Source of the DNA: PALSA-612 sp035652235 | Lineage (GTDB): Bacteria; Actinomycetota; Thermoleophilia; Gaiellales; Gaiellaceae | Assembly: GCA_035652235.1 (NCBI GenBank) | Contig: DASREE010000008.1 | Coordinates: 200,059 to 264,058 of the forward strand | Reading direction: 5' to 3' | Length of the DNA stretch: 64,000 nt | In this document: one piece after another, positions 24,360-32,762 of the stretch | Numbering within the stretch: the first letter of the stretch is position 1 | Layout of the letters: the number at the start of each line of letters is the position of its first letter | Notes under the pieces: generated by a model | The model's input: the letters and a program-made list of their open reading frames with translations, nothing else | The model's database searches: none | Told to the model about the DNA's origin: nothing | Made by a program: the position numbers and the translations under genes

Positions 24360-25103
24360 TCATCCTTTCTCGGCGGGAAGCCGTTTGCGGGACCATTCGC
24401 TCCAGGAGCCGGGGTAGAGGCGCGCGTCCGTCCGGCCGGCGCGGTGCAGCGCGAGCAGGCTGACGCAGGCGAGCACGCCGGAGCCGCAGTAGGCGACGAT
24501 CTCGTCCGCGGTTGCGATGTCCGGCGGCAGCTCGGGGAGCCGACCTGTGAGCGAGGGCAGGTTGCGCGCGCCCGGGATGCGCCCTGCGACCGGGTCGAGG
24601 CCGGCCGACTCGCCGCGGAAGCGCTCCGGCTGGCGCGCGTCGATGAGCACGAGGCGGGGATCACCCAGCCGCTCGAGAATCTCCTCGCTCGAGGCCGTGT
24701 CGTCCGTCCGTACCCGCGGCGTGAACACGGCCGGCTCGATCTCCTCCTCGCCGGAGGCGAGCGGGCCGAGCCAGGCGCCGAGCCCGCCGTCGAGCACGCC
24801 GGCCTGCTCGTGCCCGAAGTGCCGGAGCAGCCACCAGAGCCGGGCGGCACCCCCGGTCATGCCCTCGTCGTAGGCGACGACGAGCGTGTCGGGGCCGATC
24901 CCCGCGCGGCCGGCAGCCGCGGCGAACTGCTCGGCTGGCGGCAGCGGATGGCGCCCGGCGACCTCGGCGGGAAGGGACAGATCGGACAGGTCGGCGTCCA
25001 AGTCGAGGAACGCCGCGCCGGGAATGTGTGCCTCGAGGTAGCGCTCGCGGGCGCGAGCAGGCTCGGCGAGGTCGTAGCGGCAGTCGACGAGCTGCACTCT
25101 CAC
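24360..25103 (-). CDS. Sulfurtransferase, two-domain rhodanese (SseA-like)
   Basis: 247 residues, tandem rhodanese domains. The N-terminal domain (VDCRYDLAEP, AHIPGAAFLDLDADLS, VAYDEGMTGGAARLWWLL) is inactive; the C-terminal domain carries the active-site C206 in VAYCGSGVLA. It would move sulfur from thiosulfate or 3-mercaptopyruvate to a thiol; the CGSGV loop is nearer to 3-mercaptopyruvate sulfurtransferases. The start overlaps the thrB stop (ATGA), an odd partner, since homoserine kinase makes O-phosphohomoserine. It might supply sulfur for a homocysteine route; that is speculation. Confidence 0.88.
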   Translation of the reverse strand: MRVQLVDCRYDLAEPARARERYLEAHIPGAAFLDLDADLSDLSLPAEVAGRHPLPPAEQFAAAAGRAGIGPDTLVVAYDEGMTGGAARLWWLLRHFGHEQAGVLDGGLGAWLGPLASGEEEIEPAVFTPRVRTDDTASSEEILERLGDPRLVLIDARQPERFRGESAGLDPVAGRIPGARNLPSLTGRLPELPPDIATADEIVAYCGSGVLACVSLLALHRAGRTDARLYPGSWSEWSRKRLPAEKG

Positions 25104-25915
25104 GGGATCGCTCCCCGCGGGCTGGTCGAGAGCGGCGTGATCTCCGCTTTCGGCCAGCGCTCGCCGAGCTCGGCGGCGCAGGAGCCGGCGGCGTCGGGCC
25201 GCGCCCAGACGATCACGGTCGGCCCCGACCCGGACAGGGTGGCGCCGAGCGCGGTCGGAGGGAGCTCAGCCCGCACGTCGGCGAGGAACGCCGACCGGTA
25301 CGGCTCGTGCAGGCGGTCGGCGAGGGCGGCCGCGAACAGCTCCTCGGAGCCTGTGGCGAGCGCGGCCCCGAGGAGCGCCGCACGGCCGGCGCTGAAGGCG
25401 GCGTCCTCGTGCGGCACGCTGATCGGCAGCGAGGCGCGCGAGGCGCTCGTGCTCGTCTCCTCGCCCCGCGGCCTGACGGCGATCGGGCAGGCGGGGACCG
25501 AGTCGGCGACGCGCGCGATGCGCCCATCCCAGGTCAGGCACGCTCCGCCGACGAGCGCGGCCGCCAGGTTGTCGGGATGGCCCTCGAGCGGCAGTCCCTC
25601 CGCCAGGAGCGCCTCGGCGTCCGGCTCGACGCCCGCCGCGAGCGCGCCTGCGACCAGACCGAGCGCGATGACGGCGGCCGACGAGCCGAGCCCGCTTGCC
25701 CGCGGCACCCGGTAGGTGAACTCGAACCTCCTGCCTTCGAGCGGCGCGAGGCGGGCGAAGGCGGCGATGCCGAGATGGTGCGCGTCGGCCGTCGGCACGT
25801 CGGGGTCCTCGACCACCTCGAGCTCGTTCCACAGGTCGAGCGCGACGCCGGCGCAGTCGAACCCCGCGCCGACGTTCGCGGTCGTCGCTGGCGCGCGGAC
25901 GTGGATCGAGCTCAT
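25100..25915 (-). CDS. thrB: Homoserine kinase (ThrB)
   Basis: GHMP-family kinase phosphorylating homoserine. 271 residues with the N-terminal VRAPATTANVGAGFDCAGVAL, the ATP loop VPRASGLGSSAAVIALG (residues about 85-100), GHPDNLAAALVGG and the C-terminal LSGSGPTVI. The ATG overlaps the thrC stop (ATGA). The product O-phosphohomoserine is used by ThrC next door and possibly by the riboswitch-controlled paralogue at 15229-16449. Confidence 0.95.
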   Translation of the reverse strand: MSSIHVRAPATTANVGAGFDCAGVALDLWNELEVVEDPDVPTADAHHLGIAAFARLAPLEGRRFEFTYRVPRASGLGSSAAVIALGLVAGALAAGVEPDAEALLAEGLPLEGHPDNLAAALVGGACLTWDGRIARVADSVPACPIAVRPRGEETSTSASRASLPISVPHEDAAFSAGRAALLGAALATGSEELFAAALADRLHEPYRSAFLADVRAELPPTALGATLSGSGPTVIVWARPDAAGSCAAELGERWPKAEITPLSTSPRGAIP

Positions 25916-26910
25916 TCGCCCGGGGGGAAGGGGTCGCTGGCCGCGGCGATCGCGTCGAAGTCTGCGTCCACCTGCACGGGCGAGTCCGTCTCGCGCGCCG
26001 CCGTGTCGGGGTCCTTCAGGCCGTGGCCGGTGATGACGCAGACGACCCGCGTGCCGCGGTCGAGGCCCGCGCCGGCAAGCCCGGCGATGCCCGCGGCCGA
26101 TGCCGGCTCGCAGAAGACGCCCTCGCGGCCGAGCGCGCGCCACGCGTCGAGGAGCTCGCTGTCGGAGACGGCGCGGACGGCGCCGCCCGACGCGCGCACC
26201 GCCGCCTCGACGTGCTCGGCGTGCGCCGGCTGGGCGATGCGGATGGCGGAGCCGACCGTGCCGCGCCGGTCGGCGGCGGCGACCGCCAGGATGCGGGGCA
26301 GCCCGGCGCCGGCTTCCAGGAAGCCGAGGTGGTACGCCCGCGTGTTGCCGCCGCCGCCGTAGGGGAGCGCGAGCACGTCCGGCGGCGCTCCCAACTCGTC
26401 GAGGAGCTCGAACGCCGCCGTCTTCTGCCCCTCGAGCCGGTACGGGTTGAGCGAGTTGACGAGCGCGTAGCCGCCGTCGTCGCCGAGCCTCAGCGCGGCG
26501 CGCAGCGTCTGGTCGAAGGAGCCGCGAACCTCGACGACCCGCGCGCCGAGCGCGCGCGCCTGCGCGAGCTTGCCGACCGCGACCGCGCCGGCCGGGACGA
26601 GCACGACCGCGCGCACGCCTGCGCGGGCCGCGTAGGCGGCCGCCGACGCGGCGGTGTTCCCGGTGGAGGCACAGACGACCGCTGCGGCGCCGTCCTCCAC
26701 TGCCTTGGGCACCGCCACGGCCATCCCGCGGTCCTTGAAGCTGCCGGTCGGGTTGGCCGACTCGAGCTTCAGCCACAGGTCGAGGCCGAGCTCCTCGGAG
26801 AGCCGCGGCGCCCGCAGCAGGGGCGTGGAACCCTCCCCCAGCGAGACGACGGGCGTCGCATCGGAGACGGGCAGCCGGTCGCGGAAGCGCTCGATCAGCG
26901 GGACGGACAT
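25912..26910 (-). CDS. thrC: Threonine synthase (ThrC)
   Basis: PLP enzyme converting O-phosphohomoserine to threonine. 332 residues, without the zinc-ribbon of its paralogue. K59 in ANPTGSFKDRG is the Schiff-base lysine; CASTGNTAASAAAYAARAG and LPYGGGGNTRAYHLGF bind PLP phosphate. The ATG at 26910 gives the standard MSVPLIERFRDRLP N-terminus and follows a GGGGGG stretch. Placed between hom and thrB, so this is the threonine enzyme. Confidence 0.94.
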   Translation of the reverse strand: MSVPLIERFRDRLPVSDATPVVSLGEGSTPLLRAPRLSEELGLDLWLKLESANPTGSFKDRGMAVAVPKAVEDGAAAVVCASTGNTAASAAAYAARAGVRAVVLVPAGAVAVGKLAQARALGARVVEVRGSFDQTLRAALRLGDDGGYALVNSLNPYRLEGQKTAAFELLDELGAPPDVLALPYGGGGNTRAYHLGFLEAGAGLPRILAVAAADRRGTVGSAIRIAQPAHAEHVEAAVRASGGAVRAVSDSELLDAWRALGREGVFCEPASAAGIAGLAGAGLDRGTRVVCVITGHGLKDPDTAARETDSPVQVDADFDAIAAASDPFPPGE

Positions 26911-27127
26911 CCCCCCATCCTGCCGCGCGCGGACACGACGAGCGCCCGTACCCCCACCCAGGGCGGGGTGTCGTCCCTCCGCCCTCGGCGGCGACGATAG
27001 CGGGGGAAGCCGCACGCCGGGGTGCCGATTTCGTGCCGAAAGGCGCCGCTGCGCGCGGCTTCCCCGGCCGGCGGCCTCCGCAGCCGGCGCCGTCCGTGCT
27101 CACCGTGCGCCCGCGCCCGCCTCGCGC

Positions 27128-28438
27128 TCATGCCCAGCCCAGACCGGGGACGCCGCGGTCCGAGATGACGGCGAGGGCCGTCGGCCGCTGCCGCGTCCCG
27201 TCGAGCGCCGCGATCTCGTCGAGCGCCGCCTCGAGCGCGTCCGAGCGGCACTCGTGCAGCACCACGTGCAGGGAGGCGGCGCCCTCGCCCGTCTCGTGCT
27301 GCACGAGCCGCGCCACCGAGACCTCGTGCTCGGCGAAGCGCCGCGCCACCTCGGCGAGCACGCCGGGCCGGTCGTCGACCTCGACGTGCACGTAGTACGG
27401 GGAGACGACGTCGCCGAGCGGCAGCCGCTCGAGCCGGCGCCAGCAGGCGTCGTTCTGCAGGAACCCCGTCCCCTGCGTGCCGATGACGCTGATCATGTCC
27501 GAGACGACCGCGGACGCCGTCTCGACTCCCCCGGCACCGGGCCCTTCGAGCGTGATTTCGCGGATCGCGTCCCCCTGCAGCATGACCGCGTTGAACGGGC
27601 CCTCGACGCCCGCGAGCGGATGGTGCCGGTCGACGAGCGCCGGCTGCACGCGAACGTCGTAGCGACCGTCGACGAGCGTGGCCGTGCCGACCAGGCGCAG
27701 GGTCATGTTCAGCTCCTGCGCCGCGCGCATGTGCACGCTGGACAGCCCCTCGATGCCGGTATGGGCGACGTCGGCGAGCTCGACGCGGGTGCCGAACGCG
27801 ACCGTCGCGAGGATGGCCATCTTCGCTGCCGCGTCCGCGCCGGACACGTCCTCCGTGGGGTCGGCCTCCGCGTAGCCGAGCCGCTGCGCCTCGGCGAGCG
27901 CGTCGGCGTACTCGGCGCCCCGCTCCATCTGCGTGAGGATGAAGTTCGTCGTCCCGTTCACGATCCCGAGCACGCGGTGGACGCGCGAGAAGGAGAGCGA
28001 CTCGCGCAGCACCTTGATCACCGGAATCGCCGCGCACACGCTCGCCTCGAAACGCAGCTGCACGCCCGCCTGCGAGGCGGCGGCGAAGAGCTCCGCGCCG
28101 CGGCGGGCGATCAGCTGCTTGTTCGCCGACACGACCGGGCGCCCGGAGCGGAGCAGCTCGAGGACGTAGTCGTAGGTCGGCTCGACTCCGCCCATCACCT
28201 CCGCCACGACCGCCACCTGCGGGTCGGCTGCGAGCTCCGCGAAGTCGGTTGTGAGGATGGCCGGGTCGGGGAGGAAGGCGCGCTCGGCCCCGAGGTCGCG
28301 CACGAGCGCGCGCACGACGCGCAGCCGGTGGCCGGTCGCCCGCTCGATCTCGTCCGCGTTCTGGACGAGCAGCCGGTTGACGGCCGACCCCACCGTCCCG
28401 TAGCCGAGCAGCCCGACGGGGACGTCGATCGAGCTCAC
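27128..28438 (-). CDS. hom: Homoserine dehydrogenase (Hom)
   Basis: NAD(P)-dependent reduction of aspartate semialdehyde to homoserine. 436 residues: Rossmann motif VGLLGYGTVGSAV, VVSANKQLIA, the catalytic region VNGTTNFILTQM, GYAEADPTEDVSGADAAAKMAILA, and a C-terminal ACT domain (YYVHVEVDDRPGVLAEVARRF) for threonine feedback. It follows ilvC by 43 bases. The 217-base gap to thrC holds a possible -10 (TATCGT) but no leader peptide. Confidence 0.96.
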   Translation of the reverse strand: MSSIDVPVGLLGYGTVGSAVNRLLVQNADEIERATGHRLRVVRALVRDLGAERAFLPDPAILTTDFAELAADPQVAVVAEVMGGVEPTYDYVLELLRSGRPVVSANKQLIARRGAELFAAASQAGVQLRFEASVCAAIPVIKVLRESLSFSRVHRVLGIVNGTTNFILTQMERGAEYADALAEAQRLGYAEADPTEDVSGADAAAKMAILATVAFGTRVELADVAHTGIEGLSSVHMRAAQELNMTLRLVGTATLVDGRYDVRVQPALVDRHHPLAGVEGPFNAVMLQGDAIREITLEGPGAGGVETASAVVSDMISVIGTQGTGFLQNDACWRRLERLPLGDVVSPYYVHVEVDDRPGVLAEVARRFAEHEVSVARLVQHETGEGAASLHVVLHECRSDALEAALDEIAALDGTRQRPTALAVISDRGVPGLGWA

Positions 28439-28481
28439 CGGCCGGCGCTCCGTGCACGGGGACGCGGCAGCGGGGCGGCGC

Positions 28482-29480
28482 TCAAGCGGGCTCCCCGCTG
28501 GGCGCCTCCCGGTGCATGAGCGCGCGCAGCTCGGCGCCCACCCGCTCGATGCGCTCCGACGCTGCCCGCTCGCGTAGCTCGCGGAGGTGCGGCTCGCCCT
28601 GCTCCATCTCGCCGATCCACTCCTGCGCGAAGCCGCCCTCGCGGATGTCCGCGAGCAGCCGCCGCATGTTCTCGCGCACGTGCTCGTCGATCACACGCGG
28701 CCCGCGCGTCAGGTCGCCGTACTCGGCCGTGTCCGAGATCGAGTAGCGCATGCCGGCCAGGCCACCCTCGTAGATGAGATCGACGATCAGCTTCAGCTCG
28801 TGCAGGCACTCGTAGTAGGCGATCTCGGGCTGGTAGCCAGCCTCGACGAGCGTCTCGAAGCCGAGCCGGATGAGCTCCGTGACGCCGCCGCACAGCACGG
28901 CCTGCTCGCCGAACAGGTCGGTCTCCGTCTCTTCCATGAACGTCGTCTCGAGCATCCCGGCCCGACCGGCGCCGATCGCCGCCCCGTACGCGAGCGCGAG
29001 CTCGCGTGCGCGGCCGCTCGCGTCCTGGGCGACCGCGACGAGCGCCGGCGTACCGTAGCCCTCCGTGAAGATCCGGCGCACGATGTGGCCCGGTCCCTTG
29101 GGCGCGACCATGATCACGTCGTGGCCCGCCGCCGGAGCGATGCGCCCGTAGTGGACGTTGAACCCGTGTGCGAAGAGGACGGCGGCGCCCGGCTCGAGGT
29201 TCGGCTCGATCTCCTCCTTCCACACCCGCGGCTGCACCTGGTCGGGCAGGAGGATGGAGACGAGCCGCGCGCCGCGGACCGCCTCGGGCACGGTGCGCAC
29301 GGTCAGCCCGTCCTGCTCGGCCCGGGCCCAGGAGGGGCTTCCCTCGCGCAGGCCGACCTCGACGCGGACGCCAGAGTCGCGCAGGTTCAGGGCGTGGGCG
29401 TGGCCCTGGCTGCCGTAGCCGATGACCGCGACCTTGCCCGAGAGCAGGCCGAGGTCGCCTTCGCGGTGGACTGTCGCCAT
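28482..29480 (-). CDS. ilvC: Ketol-acid reductoisomerase, class I (IlvC)
   Basis: NADPH- and Mg-dependent isomerisation and reduction in valine/isoleucine synthesis. 332 residues, the class I size. Seen: VAVIGYGSQGHAHALNLRDSG, LLPDQVQP, VMVAPKGPGHIVR, ETTFMEETETDLFGEQAVLCGG with the metal-binding acids, and AYYECLHELKLIVDLIYEGG. It follows ilvN by 83 bases on the same strand. Confidence 0.97.
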   Translation of the reverse strand: MATVHREGDLGLLSGKVAVIGYGSQGHAHALNLRDSGVRVEVGLREGSPSWARAEQDGLTVRTVPEAVRGARLVSILLPDQVQPRVWKEEIEPNLEPGAAVLFAHGFNVHYGRIAPAAGHDVIMVAPKGPGHIVRRIFTEGYGTPALVAVAQDASGRARELALAYGAAIGAGRAGMLETTFMEETETDLFGEQAVLCGGVTELIRLGFETLVEAGYQPEIAYYECLHELKLIVDLIYEGGLAGMRYSISDTAEYGDLTRGPRVIDEHVRENMRRLLADIREGGFAQEWIGEMEQGEPHLRELRERAASERIERVGAELRALMHREAPSGEPA

Positions 29481-29563
29481 CTGTCCGTTCCTTTCTCTCT
29501 CGACTGAGCAGGGATTCTCGCCGCCGGCGGGCCTCGCTGCGCCGGTCCCGGGCGCGCCGCCGG

Positions 29564-30079
29564 TCAGCGCAGCACGTGCTGGCGGCGCTTGATGCCCTTG
29601 CGGTCCGAGGCGCGGGTGAGGCCGATGCGGCCCGTGCGCACGAGCTCCTTGACGCCGTGCGGCCGGACGAGCTCCTCGAAGGAGTCGATCTCCTCCGGCG
29701 TGCCGGCGATCTCGAACACGAGCGCCTCCGGCCCGACGTCGGCGACGCGTGCGTGGAAGACGTCCGACAGCGCGAGCAGCTCGGCCCGCCGCTCGGGCGG
29801 CGCCGCGACCTTGATCAGCGCCAGCTCGCGCTCGATCGACTCGCCCGGCACGAGCTCGGCCACGCGCAGGACGTTGACGAGCTTGTGCATCTGCTTCTCG
29901 ATCTGCTCGAGCGGGTGCTGCTCGCAGTCGACCCGCAGCGTGACGCGGGAGACATCGTGCCGCTCCGTCGTGCCCACCGCGAGCGAGTCGATGTTGTAGC
30001 CGCGCCGCGCGAACATGCTGACGATGCGCAGGAGCGCGCCGGGCTTGTTCTCGAGCAGCGCCGAGATCGTGTGCCTCAC
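29564..30079 (-). CDS. ilvN: Acetolactate synthase small (regulatory) subunit (IlvN)
   Basis: Regulatory partner of IlvB, conferring valine inhibition. 171 residues: an N-terminal ACT domain (HTISALLENKPGALLRIVSMFARRGYNIDSLAVG) and a C-terminal ALS_ss_C domain (RRAELLALSDVFHARVADVG). The GTG at 30079 overlaps the ilvB stop (GTGA), keeping subunit ratios coupled. Confidence 0.95.
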   Translation of the reverse strand: MRHTISALLENKPGALLRIVSMFARRGYNIDSLAVGTTERHDVSRVTLRVDCEQHPLEQIEKQMHKLVNVLRVAELVPGESIERELALIKVAAPPERRAELLALSDVFHARVADVGPEALVFEIAGTPEEIDSFEELVRPHGVKELVRTGRIGLTRASDRKGIKRRQHVLR

Positions 30080-31830
30080 CTCGCCACCCCCTTCCCCTCG
30101 GCCCCCCGGCCGGCGGCGGAGGCCGCGGCGTCCCCGGAGTACTCGATCAGGTCGAGCGCGGCCGCTCCCGCCGGGATCATCGGGAAGCACTGCTCGCGCG
30201 GGTCGACGCGGCAGTCGACGACCGCCGTCCGCCCGAGCGACAGCGCCTCGGCGAGCGCCGGCTCGAGCTCCTCCTCGGAGGACACGGTGAAGCCGGCCGC
30301 GCCGTACGCCTCGGCGAGCGCCGCGTAGTCGGGCACCTGGTGGGTGAGCTGCACGTGGGAGAGCCGGTCGTCGAAGAAGAGGTTCTGCCACTGCTGCACC
30401 ATGCCGAGGTAGCCGTTGTTGATCAGGCAGACGACGATCGGCAGGTCCTCGAGCGTCGCCGTGGCCAGCTCCTGGCAGGTCATCTGGAAGCAGCCGTCGC
30501 CGTCCACGCAGACGACGGTCGCGTCCGGCCGCGCCGCCTTGGCGCCGATCGCGGCCGGGAGGCCGTAGCCCATCGTGCCGAGCCCGCCCGAGGTGATGAA
30601 CGTGCGCGGATGCTCGCACACGAGGTACTGCATCGCCCACATCTGGTGCTGGCCGACGCCCGTCGTCCAGACGATGTCGTCGCGGCCGGCGGTCATGTCG
30701 CGCAGCGTCTCCAGCACGGTCTGCGGCTTGAGCAGGTCGCCCGTCTGGTCGTAGCGGAGCGGGAACTCCTCCCGCCAGTCGGCGAGCTGGGCGAGCCAGG
30801 CGTCGGTCCGCGGCGCCGAGCCGCGCTTCGCGAGCTCGGCGGCGATGCCGCCGAGGACCTCGTCGAGCGGGCCGACGACCGGGATGTCGGCGGCGCGCAG
30901 CTTGCCGATCTCGGCCGAGTCGATGTCGAGGTGGATCACGGTCGCGCCCTGCGCGAACGCCGACAGCTTGCCGGTGACGCGGTCGTCGAAGCGGGCGCCG
31001 GCCGCGACGAGCAGGTCGCACTTGTTCATCGCCCAGTTCGACCACTTCGGCCCGTGCATCCCCGGCCAGCCGAAGAACAGCTCGTGCGTCTCCGGGAACG
31101 CCCCCTTCGCCATCAGCGTCGTCACCACCGGCGCGCGCGCCGTCTCTGCGAGCTCGAGCAGCTGGGCGCTCGCGTTCGCGTTGAGAACGCCGCCGCCGAC
31201 GTACAGCACCGGCCGCTCGGCCGCGGCGATCGCCTCGGCGGCCGCCGCCAGCTGACGCGGATGGGCCCGCCGCGGCGGGCGCCAGCCGGGCAGGTCCGGC
31301 TCCGCCGGGTAGGCGAAGTCGAGCTCCGCCTCCTGCACGTCGCGCGGGATGTCGACCAGCACCGGGCCGCAGCGGCCGGTGCGGGCGACGTGGAACGCGG
31401 CCTTGAGCACGTGCGGGATGTCCCTCACGTCCTGGACGAGCCACGAGTGCTTGACGATCGGGATGGTCACGCCGACGATGTCGCACTCCTGGAAGGCGTC
31501 GGTTCCGATCAGCTGCGAACGCACCTGCCCGGTGATGCAGACGAGCGGCGTGGAGTCCATCCACGCGTCCGCGATCGGCGTGACGAGGTTGGTCGCGCCC
31601 GGGCCGGAGGTGGCGACGGCGACGCCGACCCGGCCGGACGCCCGCGCGTAGCCCTCGGCCATGTGGCCGGCGCCCTGCTCGTGCCGCGCCAACACGTGCC
31701 GGACCGTCGTCCCGCGGGCGAAGGCATCGTACAGGGGGAGGATGGCCCCGCCGGGGATGCCGAAGACGACCTCGACGCCCTCGGCCTCGAGCGAGCGGAG
31801 CACGGCGTCGGCGCCGTTCATGCGGCTCAT
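30076..31830 (-). CDS. ilvB: Acetolactate synthase large subunit (IlvB)
   Basis: ThDP-, FAD- and Mg-dependent condensation of pyruvate. 584 residues: an N-terminal Pyr domain (VFGIPGGAILPLYDAF with the catalytic Glu in LARHEQGAGHMAEGYAR), a central FAD-region domain (GARFDDRVTGKLSAFA), and a C-terminal PP domain with the ThDP motif VCVDGDGCFQMTCQELATA followed by NNGYLGMV. The ATG at 31830 overlaps the end of the LeuB-like gene. Confidence 0.96.
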   Translation of the reverse strand: MSRMNGADAVLRSLEAEGVEVVFGIPGGAILPLYDAFARGTTVRHVLARHEQGAGHMAEGYARASGRVGVAVATSGPGATNLVTPIADAWMDSTPLVCITGQVRSQLIGTDAFQECDIVGVTIPIVKHSWLVQDVRDIPHVLKAAFHVARTGRCGPVLVDIPRDVQEAELDFAYPAEPDLPGWRPPRRAHPRQLAAAAEAIAAAERPVLYVGGGVLNANASAQLLELAETARAPVVTTLMAKGAFPETHELFFGWPGMHGPKWSNWAMNKCDLLVAAGARFDDRVTGKLSAFAQGATVIHLDIDSAEIGKLRAADIPVVGPLDEVLGGIAAELAKRGSAPRTDAWLAQLADWREEFPLRYDQTGDLLKPQTVLETLRDMTAGRDDIVWTTGVGQHQMWAMQYLVCEHPRTFITSGGLGTMGYGLPAAIGAKAARPDATVVCVDGDGCFQMTCQELATATLEDLPIVVCLINNGYLGMVQQWQNLFFDDRLSHVQLTHQVPDYAALAEAYGAAGFTVSSEEELEPALAEALSLGRTAVVDCRVDPREQCFPMIPAGAAALDLIEYSGDAAASAAGRGAEGKGVAR

Positions 31831-32762
31831 GCCAGCGCCTCCGGCACGAACTCCGCGCCGCGGTGCGACACGGGCAGCAGCCGGAGCACGGCGTCCGCCA
31901 GCTCGCGCGTCGAGGCGGCGAGCGTGCGGCGGACGGAGGCGACCGGGTCGGCTCCCACCGACCTCGCCGCGGTCAGCGCGCCGGCGAGCGTCTCCCCGGC
32001 GCGCGCCTCGCCCAGCCCTTCTGCGAGCAGGAGCGAGGCGGCGAGCAGCATCGGGCACGGGTCGACGACGCCGCTTCCGGCCAGCTCGCGGCCGTCCGCC
32101 TCGGCCGGAGCGAAGATCGACGGGCCGCTTGCGGCGAGCCGGCCGCACGCGACCACGCGGCCGTCCCGCTCGAGCAGGGCGGCGACGTCGTCGAGCAGGC
32201 GCGACAGCTGCTGCCCGGTGACGAGGACGTCGAAGCGCTGCGGCTCGAAGGCGAGCGCCTCCAGGCCGTCGCGCACGGACAGGTGCTCGACGTCGACGCC
32301 GGCGTGACTGTCGCCGACCTCGTCCGCGAGCGCCGCCCAGGCGTCGTCGGGGTCGACGGAAGCGAGGCGTCCGCGGCTGCGCCGCGCGACCGCGAACGCG
32401 CGCTCGACCGTCCAGCGCTCCGAGTCGGCCCCCGCCGGGCTGAGCAGCGTGAAGGCGCCCCGACGGTGGACGACGCGCGTCAGCCGGGCGCGCAGGTCGA
32501 GCTCCGACTCGACGCCCGCGAGCGCCGGCTCGTCGAGCGCCGCCACGAGCACGGCGTCCGCCTCGAGGTAGGCCGAGCGCGTCGCCTGCGGCAACGGATG
32601 GCCCGACCGCGTCAGCGCCTCGCTGCCGAAGGGGACGTGGACGTCCTCGACCACGAAGCCGTGCACGCGCGCGACGGAGTGCAGCGTGCGGCACGCCTCC
32701 GCCATCAGCTCCGGCCCGGTGCCGTCGCCGGCCAGGCAGGCGACCGAGTGCGTCCTCCTCAT
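31827..32762 (-). CDS. Degenerate isopropylmalate-dehydrogenase-fold protein
   Basis: 311 residues, clearly homologous to LeuB at 8569-9570: ACLAGDGTGPELMAEA at the start, RSRGRLASVD, QRFDVLVT and DPCPMLLAASLLLAEGLG align across the length. Catalytic residues are gone. SVDK is SVDP (P138), the metal site VTDNMFGDILSD is VTGQQLSRLLDD, and about 20 residues that carry the catalytic Tyr loop are deleted. EPVHGSAPDIAG is APAEADGRELAG. It keeps an intact frame with four-base overlaps on both sides, between leuA and ilvB. I read it as a pseudoenzyme under selection, perhaps a regulatory or scaffold protein; function unknown. Confidence 0.85.
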   Translation of the reverse strand: MRRTHSVACLAGDGTGPELMAEACRTLHSVARVHGFVVEDVHVPFGSEALTRSGHPLPQATRSAYLEADAVLVAALDEPALAGVESELDLRARLTRVVHRRGAFTLLSPAGADSERWTVERAFAVARRSRGRLASVDPDDAWAALADEVGDSHAGVDVEHLSVRDGLEALAFEPQRFDVLVTGQQLSRLLDDVAALLERDGRVVACGRLAASGPSIFAPAEADGRELAGSGVVDPCPMLLAASLLLAEGLGEARAGETLAGALTAARSVGADPVASVRRTLAASTRELADAVLRLLPVSHRGAEFVPEALA

